Of a stretch of DNA of 64,000 nt, positions 17,911 to 26,662 are shown one piece after another. The notes under the pieces were generated by a model that was given only the letters and a program-made list of their open reading frames with translations, was not told where the DNA came from and did not search any database. The stretch is from assembly GCF_012222825.1 (NCBI RefSeq), contig NZ_CP038017.1, forward strand, positions 992,001 through 1,056,000. Reading direction: 5' to 3'. The stretch's first letter is position 1; each line of letters begins with the position of its first letter. Position numbers and translations under genes: made by a program. The DNA comes from Allofrancisella frigidaquae (lineage in GTDB: Bacteria; Pseudomonadota; Gammaproteobacteria; Francisellales; Francisellaceae).

Positions 17911-17930
17911 ATAAACTCCTTACGGTTTAT
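17911..17930 (-). promoter_or_regulatory. Hairpin enclosing the rpsF ribosome-binding site; possible S6:S18 autoregulatory leader
   Basis: On the minus strand ATAAAC and GTTTAT pair perfectly (6 bp) around the loop CGTAAGGA, so the AGGA ribosome-binding site of rpsF sits in the loop, just after a CCG triplet at the stem-loop junction (AACCG). Known rpsF leaders in many bacteria contain a bS6:bS18 binding hairpin with a conserved CCG. The match here is by general layout only. Confidence 0.4.
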
Positions 17931-17954
17931 CATTAATTTTTCCTACACTGATAA

Positions 17955-17978
17955 GCTACATAAATTAATTTATGTAGC
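17955..17978. repeat. 24-bp perfect palindrome in the rpsF leader
   Basis: GCTACATAAATT followed by its exact reverse complement. It lies just downstream of the predicted transcription start of rpsF (promoter 17993-18021), so in RNA it would form a 5'-end hairpin; in DNA it could be an operator for a dimeric regulator. Confidence 0.8.
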
Positions 17979-17992
17979 AAAGAGCAAACCAT

Positions 17993-18021
17993 ATTGTACT
18001 AATTATATGTGCTGATATCAA
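17993..18021 (-). promoter_or_regulatory. Sigma-70 promoter of the rpsF operon
   Basis: On the minus strand TTGATA (18016-18021) and TACAAT (17993-17998) are separated by 17 bp. Predicted start is near 17986, giving a leader of about 80 nt that contains both rpsF leader hairpins. Confidence 0.65.
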
Positions 18022-18166
18022 CTTGTTTTAATCATAAAAAACCTAGCTAAAATAAAAGGCTATTTTTGTAAGCAATTTCATTTCCTAATGGTAAAATTAA
18101 ACACATCAAATTTAGCTTTACTTTTATTTGGCAGCAAATAAAAGTTTCATCACAAGAGGTGTCCTT

Positions 18167-19093
18167 ATGCAAGATAAAATCAAGAAATTTGAAAACTTTC
18201 TAATACAACTTCAAAACAACATTACTAGTGCTTTAGAAAGCTGTGAGACTAATAATCAAAGATTCATTAGCGATAAATGGCAAAAACCAGATACTCCTGA
18301 ACAAAAACTTAAAGGTTATGGCGACTCTATGATTATCGAAGGTGGTGAGATTCTTGAAAAAGGAGTTGTTGCTTTTTCAAAAGTACATGGTGAAGCCCTG
18401 CCACCATCTGCCACAGAGAAACGTAAAGATTTAGCAGGTAAGTCTTTTATTGCTACAGGAGTATCTTTAGTAATCCATCCACGCAATCCTTTTGTGCCAA
18501 CCTCTCACGCTAACTTTAGACTATTTGTTGCTGGAGCTGATACAGATAATCCAATTTGGTGGTTTGGTGGTGGATTTGACCTTACACCATATTATCCATT
18601 TGAAGAAGATGCTATCTACTGGCATCAAACTGCTAAAGATGTTTGCGACAAACACAATAAAAACTATTATCCCGAATTTAAAAAATGGTGTGACGAATAC
18701 TTTTACCTAAAGCACCGTGATGAGTGCCGCGGTGTGGGTGGTTTATTCTTTGATGACTTAAATGAAGAATCTTTTGAAAAATGTTATGATTTTGTTACTG
18801 AATGTGCAAATGCTTATATAAAAGCATATATCCCTATTGTGGAAAAAAGGAAAAATATATCGTATTCTCAACAACACAAAGATTTTCAACTCTATCGCCG
18901 TGGTAGATACGTAGAATTTAACCTAGTTTTGGATAGAGGAACTATTTTTGGTTTACAAAGTGGTGGTAGAACAGAATCTATACTATCATCTCTGCCTCCA
19001 ATGGCATCCTGGAAATACAATTGGCATCCAGAAGAAGACTCTGAAGAGGCTAAAATTTACGAGTATATTAAACCTAAAGATTGGCTTAAATAG
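18167..19093 (+). CDS. hemF: Oxygen-dependent coproporphyrinogen III oxidase
   Basis: Catalyses oxidative decarboxylation of coproporphyrinogen III to protoporphyrinogen IX in haem synthesis. The 308-residue product shows the family blocks GGGEILEKG-like start ([17 protein letters not shown] core GGEILEKG), [15 protein letters not shown] (core [10 protein letters not shown]), [14 protein letters not shown] and [17 protein letters not shown] (core RGRYVEFNL). Start chosen at ATG 18167 because AGAGGT lies just upstream; an in-frame TTG at 18128 would add 13 residues with no ribosome-binding site. Reads away from rpsF. Confidence 0.97.
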   Translation: MQDKIKKFENFLIQLQNNITSALESCETNNQRFISDKWQKPDTPEQKLKGYGDSMIIEGGEILEKGVVAFSKVHGEALPPSATEKRKDLAGKSFIATGVSLVIHPRNPFVPTSHANFRLFVAGADTDNPIWWFGGGFDLTPYYPFEEDAIYWHQTAKDVCDKHNKNYYPEFKKWCDEYFYLKHRDECRGVGGLFFDDLNEESFEKCYDFVTECANAYIKAYIPIVEKRKNISYSQQHKDFQLYRRGRYVEFNLVLDRGTIFGLQSGGRTESILSSLPPMASWKYNWHPEEDSEEAKIYEYIKPKDWLK

Positions 19094-19116
19094 TAAACAT
19101 TACAACAAGATTAGTC

Positions 19117-20322
19117 ATGAAAAAAATCGCTATCTGCGTGCTATACTTTACAACTATAGCACCACTCTTTGCAAAAGATTCATATTATCCCAAACAACTA
19201 CAATTAACTAATGCAAATATGGTATTTGCTGCGGATATTATCAGACATGGCGCTCGCACATCAACACAATATGACCAAAACCTAGAATACCCTCCTCTAT
19301 GGAATATAGATAACATACCAGCTGGTCAGTTAACTCAATATGGCTTTGAGATGGAAAGGTGTAATGGCGAATACTTTAGCAAAGAATATCATAAACTTTT
19401 AGGCAGTGAATATCACCACGAAGATATTTGTATTGTTGCTGGTGGTGCTAATAGAGATATCGTTAGTGCTCAAGCAGCTTTATTAGGAATGTTCCCTCGT
19501 ATAAAAAACTCAGATGTTATCGAGATTATACCTAAAGCTAAAGATCCAATGTTAAGTATGCACAAAAACATCAAAAATATTGATTCTGCACCCGGATGGC
19601 TTGATGAATGGCGCAAAATAGGATATCTATCTGAAGTTTTAGCTAAAAATAATTATATATCTAAAAATGACTACTGCGATACTACAGTTTCTACACCACA
19701 GCAGGCTTATAAATGCATACAGCCAATCGCTAAATTTGCAGCACAATTAATCCCGCTAAAAGATTATTGCTCAAAATCAGGTTGCTCAATATTCAAGACA
19801 TATAAAGCCCTTACAAACTCAGATATAGATACCTTAGTAGATATATTTAATTTTAATAGCTATCACTCTGCTACTCCATCACAATCAGATGGTTTTGCTG
19901 GTTTTACAGAAGATTATTTACAAAATTCAATTAACTCTAATGGCGCTGTTGTAATTAGTCAAATAATTTTTGATATAAAACAAATCATCTCAAATCCAAA
20001 CAACAAAAAATATCCTAAATATATTCTATTTGTTGGACATGATACTGGTATTAAGTTCAATATTGCTTACCTACTTAGCAAAGCTGATAAGATAAAAACG
20101 ATACTAACAACAAATCCAGGATACGGTGCTGATTTATCTTTTAGAGTATACAGGACTAATAATCAGTACTACATTAGAGTTTCTTATATAAATTCATACA
20201 ATTCTGGTAATAATGTTATTATTTTTGAAGATTTATTTAGTAAATTTGAAAAAATATACTTTGATAATTCCCAACTTCTTAAGCAACAATATAAAAACTG
20301 CTCTTCTTTTCAACTTTACTAA
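19117..20322 (+). CDS. Secreted histidine acid phosphatase
   Basis: The 401-residue protein has a signal peptide (KKIAICVLYFTTIAPLFA, probable cleavage near residue 19) and the two active-site signatures of the branch-2 histidine phosphatases: R43-H44-G-A-R47 near the N-terminus and H308-D309 in LFVGHDTGIK. The mature enzyme would act in the periplasm or outside, hydrolysing phosphomonoesters. Cysteines at 82, 105, 187, 200, 218 and 223 are consistent with disulfides in an exported protein. Francisella species encode several such acid phosphatases, studied in relation to intracellular growth. It lies 23 bp after hemF on the same strand. Confidence 0.9.
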   Translation: MKKIAICVLYFTTIAPLFAKDSYYPKQLQLTNANMVFAADIIRHGARTSTQYDQNLEYPPLWNIDNIPAGQLTQYGFEMERCNGEYFSKEYHKLLGSEYHHEDICIVAGGANRDIVSAQAALLGMFPRIKNSDVIEIIPKAKDPMLSMHKNIKNIDSAPGWLDEWRKIGYLSEVLAKNNYISKNDYCDTTVSTPQQAYKCIQPIAKFAAQLIPLKDYCSKSGCSIFKTYKALTNSDIDTLVDIFNFNSYHSATPSQSDGFAGFTEDYLQNSINSNGAVVISQIIFDIKQIISNPNNKKYPKYILFVGHDTGIKFNIAYLLSKADKIKTILTTNPGYGADLSFRVYRTNNQYYIRVSYINSYNSGNNVIIFEDLFSKFEKIYFDNSQLLKQQYKNCSSFQLY

Positions 20323-20394
20323 TATTTTACTTATATCAAACCAATTACGTCTGATAAAATATAGTTAAATTTGGAATTAAAGATTATTATTACC

Positions 20395-21447
20395 ATGAAA
20401 ATAAATTTTTGTGCAGGTCCTGCTGTAATACCAACTTGTATCATTGAAAAATTACAAAAAATGATGACTAACTATAAAAATACTGGTGTTTCATTATTAT
20501 CTATTTCTCACCGTGATAAAGCTTTTGAAGAGGTTCATGATTCTATACAAACTAAACTTAAGTATTTATTAAATATACCGGATGATTACTCTATGTTACT
20601 TATGCAAGCAGGAGCAACAGCTCAATTTACTGCTATACCTATGAATTTGTCAGATAAGTACAATAAAGCCCTTTATATATGTAGTGGTCAATGGTCAGAA
20701 AAAGCAGCCAAAGAAGCTAAAAAATTTATAAATGTGGAATCTGTCACATATGGTAATAGCATAGCTGAAACTTTCGTTTCTAATATGTATGATTATGTTT
20801 ATTATACAGACAACGAAACTGTAGATGGCTTTCAAATAAACCAATTAGCCAAATCTTGTAACACTAAGCTAGTATGTGACATGTCTTCAAGTTTTTTATC
20901 AAAACCTATTAATATTAGAGACTATGGATTGATTTACGCTGGAGCACAAAAAAACGCTGGTATTCCTGGCCTTACGATAGTTATTGTACAAAATTCTTTA
21001 ATTAAAAAGAAAGAAAATATACCTATAGTATTTGACTATGATACTACTAGAAAATCTAACTCCCTTTATAACACTCCTTCTGTAATTTCATGGGTTACTT
21101 TTGAGCTAATGTTAGAGTATTTGATAGATAAATTTCAAGATTTGAATGAAGTAGAGAAATTCAATCATACCAAAGCAAAAATTTTATATTCAACAATTGA
21201 TAACTCTAAGATCTATAAAAATGACATAAAACCAATATATAGATCAAACATGAACGTAATATTCCAGTTACCAACACAGGAATTAACTAAAAAATTCCTT
21301 CTAGATGCAGGTAATAAAGGATTCTATGGTTTAGAAGGTCATCGTCTTGTAGGTGGTTGTAGAGCTAGTTTATATAATGCAGTATCTTTAGAAGATGTAA
21401 AAGCATTGACTAAATTCATGCAGGAGTTTGAAAATGAACAACTCTAA
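20395..21447 (+). CDS. serC: Phosphoserine aminotransferase
   Basis: Converts 3-phosphohydroxypyruvate to phosphoserine in serine synthesis and acts in pyridoxal phosphate synthesis. The 350-residue product starts MKINFCAGPAVIP, has LSISHRDKAFEEVH, the YICSGQWSEKA segment, DMSSSFLSKPI and the PLP lysine in YAGAQKNAGIPG, followed by NTPSVISW, all standard for SerC. The start is the ATG at 20395; an upstream TTG at 20371 would add eight residues. Its end overlaps cmk by 14 bp. E. coli has aroA between serC and cmk; here aroA is elsewhere (49444). Confidence 0.95.
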   Translation: MKINFCAGPAVIPTCIIEKLQKMMTNYKNTGVSLLSISHRDKAFEEVHDSIQTKLKYLLNIPDDYSMLLMQAGATAQFTAIPMNLSDKYNKALYICSGQWSEKAAKEAKKFINVESVTYGNSIAETFVSNMYDYVYYTDNETVDGFQINQLAKSCNTKLVCDMSSSFLSKPINIRDYGLIYAGAQKNAGIPGLTIVIVQNSLIKKKENIPIVFDYDTTRKSNSLYNTPSVISWVTFELMLEYLIDKFQDLNEVEKFNHTKAKILYSTIDNSKIYKNDIKPIYRSNMNVIFQLPTQELTKKFLLDAGNKGFYGLEGHRLVGGCRASLYNAVSLEDVKALTKFMQEFENEQL

Positions 21448-22108
21448 AATTATCACTATCGATGGTCCTAGTGGGGTTGGCAAAGGTACTTTAGCTAAAG
21501 CTTTAGCAAAACATTTAAACTATAAACTTTTAGATAGTGGTGCAATTTATAGACTAGCAGCGTTGCATTGTTTTAATAACAATACAGATTTAACTAGTGA
21601 AACAAACGTTTGTAAGACTCTTGACAATTTAGATATTAGGTTTGAAATAGACAATGGTTCTAACTCGATAAAAATTATTCTAGCTGGTGATGATGTTTCT
21701 AAAGAAATTCGTACAGAGCAAATAGGCATGCTTGCTTCAAAGATAGCTGCATACACAAGTGTAAGAAAGGTTTTATTAAATAAACAGCGTGATTTTGCTA
21801 CTGAACAAGGATTAGTAGCTGATGGCAGAGATATGGGAACAATAGTCTTTCCTAATGCAAAATATAAGTTTTTCCTAGATGCCAGCTCGCAAGTCAGAGC
21901 TACAAGAAGATTTACCGAGTTAGAAGAAAAAAATCAACACCCTAATTTTGAAACTATCTTAACAGATATTGAAAAAAGAGACTTTCAAGATAGAAATCGC
22001 AAAATTGCTCCTCTAAAGCCAGCTACTGATGCTATAATTATTGACACTTCTAATTTATCTATTGAGAAAGTTTTTAATAAAGTCTTAGATAAGATAAAAA
22101 ACAATTAA
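21434..22108 (+). CDS. cmk: Cytidylate kinase
   Basis: Phosphorylates CMP and dCMP. The P-loop IDGPSGVGKGTLAK is at the N-terminus, LDSGAIYRLAAL follows, and later ADGRDMGTIVFPNA and the arginine-rich lid region DFQDRNRKIAPLKPA with DAIIIDTS at the end. The ATG at 21434 is preceded by AGGAG with 7-nt spacing; a TTG at 21428 is in frame but less favourable. Overlap with serC implies translational coupling. The usual downstream neighbour rpsA is absent here. Confidence 0.96.
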   Translation: MNNSKIITIDGPSGVGKGTLAKALAKHLNYKLLDSGAIYRLAALHCFNNNTDLTSETNVCKTLDNLDIRFEIDNGSNSIKIILAGDDVSKEIRTEQIGMLASKIAAYTSVRKVLLNKQRDFATEQGLVADGRDMGTIVFPNAKYKFFLDASSQVRATRRFTELEEKNQHPNFETILTDIEKRDFQDRNRKIAPLKPATDAIIIDTSNLSIEKVFNKVLDKIKNN

Positions 22109-22144
22109 TCACCACTAAAAAAACCTTCAAAACCATATATAGCT

Positions 22145-22165
22145 AATCCGAAAATATTTCGGGTT
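22145..22165. terminator. Possible terminator hairpin after cmk
   Basis: AATCCGAAA and TTTCGGGTT form a 9-bp stem (one G-T pair) with loop ATA, 37 bp after the cmk stop. No immediate T-run follows, so it is a weak terminator candidate. Confidence 0.4.
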
Positions 22166-22354
22166 AAATATATATTCTTTATTTTTGCATTGTTTAGCTT
22201 GATATGGTATACAAGAGTTTTTAGAACTAATTTGTATACCACTTTGCATTAGATGTAAATAGACTAAATTAGAATATATTTAACTAATAATCATACTGAA
22301 AGCTTTATTTTATAGTGGATTTTAGACTAGTTTAGACTATATTTTATTATTCAG

Positions 22355-22437
22355 TGGTGCGGACGGGGAGACTCGAACTCCCACGGTTACCCGCTGGAAC
22401 CTAAATCCAGTGCGTCTACCAATTTCGCCACGTCCGC
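22355..22437 (-). tRNA. leuW: tRNA-Leu (anticodon TAG)
   Basis: On the minus strand the gene starts GCGGACG and ends CGTCCGC-A-CCA. The anticodon arm CTGGA-TTTAGGT-TCCAG gives anticodon TAG. A long variable arm and T-loop GTTCGAGTC are present. Last of five tandem tRNA genes. Confidence 0.96.
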
Positions 22438-22443
22438 AATAAC

Positions 22444-22520
22444 TGGGGTGATTGATGGGACTTGAACCCACGACAACCGGAATCACAATCCGGGGCTCTA
22501 CCAACTGAGCTACAACCACC
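22444..22520 (-). tRNA. hisR: tRNA-His (anticodon GTG)
   Basis: On the minus strand an extra 5' G (position -1) pairs with the discriminator C, the hallmark of tRNA-His. Anticodon arm CCGGA-TTGTGAT-TCCGG gives GTG; CCA is encoded. Confidence 0.96.
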
Positions 22521-22543
22521 ATTACAAATTGCAATATTCGTAA

Positions 22544-22620
22544 TGGCACGTCCGGCAGGATTCGAACCTGCTACCCTCGGCTTAGAAGGCCGATGCTCTA
22601 TCCAGATGAGCTACGGACGC
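22544..22620 (-). tRNA. argU: tRNA-Arg (anticodon TCT)
   Basis: On the minus strand it starts GCGTCCG and ends CGGACGT-G-CCA. Anticodon arm TCGGC-CTTCTAA-GCCGA gives TCT, reading AGA/AGG, codons that are frequent in this AT-rich genome. CCA is encoded. Confidence 0.96.
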
Positions 22621-22629
22621 ATCAAACAA

Positions 22630-22706
<77 letters not shown>

Positions 22707-22721
22707 ACAATAACTTAATAA

Positions 22722-22797
<76 letters not shown>

Positions 22798-22807
22798 AAT
22801 GACGTAT

Positions 22808-22837
22808 ATTATAACTATATAAATGCTTTTAAGTCAA
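22808..22837 (-). promoter_or_regulatory. Sigma-70 promoter of the tRNA cluster
   Basis: On the minus strand TTGACT (22832-22837) and a consensus TATAAT (22808-22813) are spaced 18 bp apart and lie immediately before tRNA-Phe. No other promoter is evident between the tRNA genes, so the five are probably one transcript. Confidence 0.8.
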
Positions 22838-22855
22838 TAAGTTTTTTATAATATT

Positions 22856-23707
22856 TTACTGATAAAACGTTTTAAATTGTCCTTCTTCAGCATATGCGTA
22901 TAATGTTTGAGCTATATCTGTAGATCCTGAACAGATATTACCTTTTTTATCAATAGCTATTAATCCCACATAATCACCTAGACTATTGCTTTCGGCAATA
23001 GATCTATCTACAGCTTCTTTTAAGCTCATACCATCTTTTACACGAGTACATACTTTAGCTGCTACAGCTTGATTAACAATATGCTCACCTATACCTGTAC
23101 AAGAAATACCCATTTCTTTTGTGGCAAAATTACCAGCAACTGTTGGACTATCTCCTACACGCCCCGGATACTCAAATCCTGCCCCACCTGTAGATGTTAT
23201 GGCACAAATTTTTCCTGTAGAATCTAAAGCTACTACACCTATAGTACCAGTATATCCTTTTTTTGACCCAAGATATTCTTTATATCTTTTATGTGTCATA
23301 GGGTCATATTTAGGTAATTCCATAATATTATGAGCAAAATCAGTAGCTTGATCTGCTGCCAAAACACTATGGTGCTGCTGCATCAGTCTATTTGCAACTT
23401 CTATTGGGTTTTTTATATTTTGGATATTAATGACCCCAGCAAATTTTTGTTGCTTACTATCCATTATCGAAGCAGACATTCTAATTTGGCCATCCTGCTG
23501 GACCCTTGAGCCAGTTCCTGCATTAAAGATCTCATCATCCTCTAAAAGCTTTGCAGCAAATATTGCCGCTTTATTAGCGTCATCAATTTGCTGCAAATAT
23601 TCATAAGCTTTCTCAATTATAAGTAAAAGATGACTATGATACTCAATAAAAGAAGTATTTTTATCCTCTCTTGCTCCACAGCCACCATGAATGATAATTT
23701 TTTGCAT
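22856..23707 (-). CDS. iaaA: Isoaspartyl peptidase / plant-type L-asparaginase
   Basis: A 283-residue N-terminal-nucleophile amidohydrolase precursor. The autocleavage site is GYTGTIGVVALD, with T155 as the predicted new N-terminal nucleophile, and the second-subunit motifs ISTGG-like ITSTGGAG, PGRVGDSP and SCTGIGEHIV are all present. The family cleaves beta-aspartyl dipeptides and asparagine. It lies 39 bp downstream of cyanophycinase on the same strand: cyanophycinase yields beta-Asp-Arg dipeptides, which an isoaspartyl peptidase then splits, so the pair forms a pathway for using cyanophycin or related beta-aspartyl peptides. Confidence 0.92.
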   Translation of the reverse strand: MQKIIIHGGCGAREDKNTSFIEYHSHLLLIIEKAYEYLQQIDDANKAAIFAAKLLEDDEIFNAGTGSRVQQDGQIRMSASIMDSKQQKFAGVINIQNIKNPIEVANRLMQQHHSVLAADQATDFAHNIMELPKYDPMTHKRYKEYLGSKKGYTGTIGVVALDSTGKICAITSTGGAGFEYPGRVGDSPTVAGNFATKEMGISCTGIGEHIVNQAVAAKVCTRVKDGMSLKEAVDRSIAESNSLGDYVGLIAIDKKGNICSGSTDIAQTLYAYAEEGQFKTFYQ

Positions 23708-23746
23708 AATAAACTACTCCCAGCTTACAATAAAAAGAATCTTAAA

Positions 23747-24562
23747 TTAAAAATCTACTAGAGAAGTATTTAAATCGAACTTTTGACCTTCTAATAACAT
23801 ATGCATACGTATATCAACTAAACTTATAGGCGCATTATTGCGAGCGTTATGTAACGATGAATGCTTAAGATGTGAAAAATCTATAATCGTCACCATACCA
23901 GAACCTATAACTTCTATCACATTAGAAGAGTCTAAAAGTGCTGCTGTATCTTCATCAATACCCACACCAACCATATATGGATTATAAGAAAGCGCTGCTA
24001 ATAACCTACCTAACCTATCTCTTTGAGAAAAGTGCTGATCTACTAAAAGTTTATTTGTTAGACCTAAACCTGGTGCTAAATTTACCATATTACACCTAGG
24101 CATAAGACCAGCTTGACCTCCTGCTATCATAAAGCCAGAGATAAAAGCAGCCCCAGCTGAAGTGCCAGCTACATTAACGCCTTCTGCGTTTAATTTTCGA
24201 ATAAGTTGGGCTATTGGAGTGCCTCCCAAAGTAGTTGACAATAGTAATTGATTCCCACCTGTCATAAATATACCTGTACATGCAGATAATTTATCCTGAT
24301 GCTCTTTATTAGTAGCTTCTAAACGGGTTTCTATCTTTAGGTTATGAATTTCCTTTACTCCCATTTTAGTAAAAATATCAACGTAAATATCTCCGGTATC
24401 GGGAAGTTTAGACGCTGTAGGTATTACAGCGATTTTAGCATCTTTACCTCCAGATAAATCTACGAATTTTTCTAAAACTGTAGGGCATGCAAACTTATCT
24501 TCTCCTCCCCCTATTGGCATAATAAATCCACGTTGATTTTTTGCAACCGGCTTAGAAGGCAT
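23747..24562 (-). CDS. cphB: Cyanophycinase (peptidase S51 family)
   Basis: The 271-residue enzyme has the S51 nucleophile elbow GTSAG at 133-137 (S135), preceded by GIFMTGGNQ, and followed by NLAPGLGLT, DQHFSQRDRLGRL and GVGIDEDTA, all typical of cyanophycinase. It is cytoplasmic in most bacteria (no signal peptide here) and releases beta-Asp-Arg from the storage polymer cyanophycin. No cyanophycin synthetase gene is in this window. Upstream of and probably co-transcribed with the isoaspartyl peptidase gene. Confidence 0.92.
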   Translation of the reverse strand: MPSKPVAKNQRGFIMPIGGGEDKFACPTVLEKFVDLSGGKDAKIAVIPTASKLPDTGDIYVDIFTKMGVKEIHNLKIETRLEATNKEHQDKLSACTGIFMTGGNQLLLSTTLGGTPIAQLIRKLNAEGVNVAGTSAGAAFISGFMIAGGQAGLMPRCNMVNLAPGLGLTNKLLVDQHFSQRDRLGRLLAALSYNPYMVGVGIDEDTAALLDSSNVIEVIGSGMVTIIDFSHLKHSSLHNARNNAPISLVDIRMHMLLEGQKFDLNTSLVDF

Positions 24563-24765
24563 CTAAATTTCTCCTATTTATTTTAACTTTTGTTAGAAAT
24601 AATACATTTTTATAAAATAATACTAAGTAATTACAGACTTTTCTATAAAAATGATCTGTTTCTCGTAAAGAGTTTTATTTTTATAACCGCCCAGGTCATT
24701 TACGCTGTCAAAATTTGATGATATGCTATTCCTAAAGTACTAAAAAATGATTTTTAAATTTAAAA

Positions 24766-25878
24766 ATGAGCAAAACTATAAAAGTTTTAACCATAGGTGG
24801 AGCAACCCTAGATACTATAATACAGTACGAGGAAATGTTTACCATGAACATGCAAAAAAAAGATAATACCCAATCTTTCATGCTGTTAGAAGAAGGTGCT
24901 AAAATTGAAGTTAAAGAACATAATTCTTTTACAGGAGGTGGTGCTACAAACGCAGCTGTTTCTTTCAAAAAACAAAACCTTGATGTTAGTTTCTTTGGAA
25001 AAATTGGTAAAGATATTGCTGGTGAGAAAATCATTCAAGAACTAAAAGATTTTGATATAGATATCTCAAATATTCGTTACTCCAATAAGTATGGGACTGC
25101 AACATCTTACGTAATACCAACTTTAAGTGGTGATCGGACAATATTTGCCTATAGAGGAGCTAATAAAGATATCCTAAAAGACGATTTACCTACTCAAGCA
25201 ATAATTCAAAGTGACTTTATATACATAACCTCTTTAAGTAAATCTTCTGCTGCTAGGCTCCCAGAAATAGTAAAATTAGCTTCTCAAAATAATACTAAAG
25301 TAGCTATCAATCCAGGATCAAGCCAACTCAGTATCGGAGAGAGTTTTATTAAGGACTCTATGTTTGGAATAGATATATTAGTACTAAACTACCAAGAAGC
25401 TCAAAAGCTGATGCTTTCTTTATTATCTATTGATGATCAAGGCATTACCAAGTCTACAGATAGACTAGAGCAGCCCAATCTGGATGAAGAAAATAGCGAT
25501 TTCCTAAATGCCACATTTAGGTTAAAAGATTTTTTTAAAATCTGTCTAGATCTTGGCCCTAGAATAATTGTTGTTACTGATGGAGCTAACGGTGTTTATG
25601 CAGCTACTAAAGATAAATTTTACCACAGTGAGTCATTTAATGTCAGTAACGTAGTTAATACCCTAGGAGCTGGGGATGCTTTTAGCTCAACTTTTTGTGC
25701 TAACATATACAAAGGCTTAGCCATAGAAGAAGCTATAAAATATGCCTTAATAAACGCTTGTCATGTAATTCAACATCCTGATGCTAAATCTGGATTACAA
25801 CATATAACAGACCTGGAAAAAATAAAATCAAAGATTGATACTGAATTAGACTCTAAAATCTCTATTAATTTCTGGTAG
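24766..25878 (+). CDS. PfkB/ribokinase-family carbohydrate or nucleoside kinase
   Basis: A 370-residue sugar kinase. Signature 1 is GGGATNAAVSF near residues 49-59 and signature 2 is NTLGAGDAFSSTF with the catalytic base D304. A KYGTATSYVIPTLSGDRTIFAYRGAN-type substrate segment is present (cores ATSYV and RTIFAYRGAN). It is longer than usual (about 310), with insertions near residues 22-42 and around 220-245. Substrate cannot be told. The ribosome-binding site is poor. It converges with and overlaps the HAD gene by 14 bp at their 3' ends. Confidence 0.85.
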   Translation: MSKTIKVLTIGGATLDTIIQYEEMFTMNMQKKDNTQSFMLLEEGAKIEVKEHNSFTGGGATNAAVSFKKQNLDVSFFGKIGKDIAGEKIIQELKDFDIDISNIRYSNKYGTATSYVIPTLSGDRTIFAYRGANKDILKDDLPTQAIIQSDFIYITSLSKSSAARLPEIVKLASQNNTKVAINPGSSQLSIGESFIKDSMFGIDILVLNYQEAQKLMLSLLSIDDQGITKSTDRLEQPNLDEENSDFLNATFRLKDFFKICLDLGPRIIVVTDGANGVYAATKDKFYHSESFNVSNVVNTLGAGDAFSSTFCANIYKGLAIEEAIKYALINACHVIQHPDAKSGLQHITDLEKIKSKIDTELDSKISINFW

Positions 25879-26530
25879 CAATATAGTCACCCTCTAAGAA
25901 AGATTCTACATCTTTGACATAATAATCAATTTCTTGATTTTCGTAAAAATTAACGGCAGATTTTTTGTCATCTGCATGTATAAGAACCGTTTCCATACCT
26001 AAATATTTAGCTGTTACTAGATTATGAGAGGAATCTTCAAAGAAGATAGCTTTACTAAAGTCAATGCCAAACTTATTTTTACCTACCTCAAAGTATTTTT
26101 CTTTAGGTTTAGCAACTAATTCTGTATCTTCCAATGTCAATACTCCATGAAACAGGTTATCTAGCCCAAACTGCTTCATAACTCTATTTGCATGAAAGTT
26201 AGAAGCATTAGTAAAAACATAGACATTACTAGTATTTTTGAGAGTATTTAGGTGACTATTAAGCTTTAAATTAGGTTTAAAATGACCAATATCAATATCA
26301 TCGATAAAATTTAGATATTCTTTATAATCAATATTATGGTATCTCATAAGCCCCAGCATGGTTGAGCCACATTCATAATATAATTCATCTCTAATAGCAT
26401 CAGCTTTTTCGTCATCTGAAATTTTCAACTTAATTTTTATGTACTCGCGCATTCTTTCAAGTTGGCTATCAAATAGACCATTTTTATAAGAATAAAGGGT
26501 GTTGTCTAAATCAAATATATATGTTTTCAT
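25865..26530 (-). CDS. HAD-family hydrolase, pyrimidine 5'-nucleotidase-like
   Basis: The 221-residue protein begins with the HAD motif I DLDNTLY (D7 nucleophile, D9 acid), has YVFTNAS as motif II, LVAKPKEKYF as motif III with its lysine, and IFFEDSSHNL as motif IV. The arrangement fits the SDT1/pyrimidine 5'-nucleotidase subgroup that dephosphorylates nucleoside monophosphates. I took the start at 26530, where the family begins directly with the motif I strand and GGAAAC lies upstream; an in-frame start at 26557 would add nine residues. Confidence 0.85.
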   Translation of the reverse strand: MKTYIFDLDNTLYSYKNGLFDSQLERMREYIKIKLKISDDEKADAIRDELYYECGSTMLGLMRYHNIDYKEYLNFIDDIDIGHFKPNLKLNSHLNTLKNTSNVYVFTNASNFHANRVMKQFGLDNLFHGVLTLEDTELVAKPKEKYFEVGKNKFGIDFSKAIFFEDSSHNLVTAKYLGMETVLIHADDKKSAVNFYENQEIDYYVKDVESFLEGDYIATRN

Positions 26531-26572
26531 TATTTTTTTGGTTTCCAATAAAGACATTTATGTTAACTTATA

Positions 26573-26644
26573 AAGTCCAAACTTACGTTTAAATTTATTT
26601 TATAATTCATAATTAAACATCAAAACTTATTATATTTTGGACTT
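26573..26644. repeat. Spaced 9-bp inverted repeat between rpe and the HAD gene
   Basis: AAGTCCAAA at 26573-26581 is repeated in inverse at 26636-26644, with 54 AT-rich bases between. It could form the base of a long stem in the RNA downstream of rpe, or be chance in AT-rich DNA. Confidence 0.4.
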
Positions 26645-26662
26645 TTATAAAAAAAAACTATC

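Noticed and set aside
22337-22549. Minus-strand open frame over tRNA-Leu and tRNA-His
   Set aside because: Lies wholly on tRNA genes and their spacers, without a ribosome-binding site.
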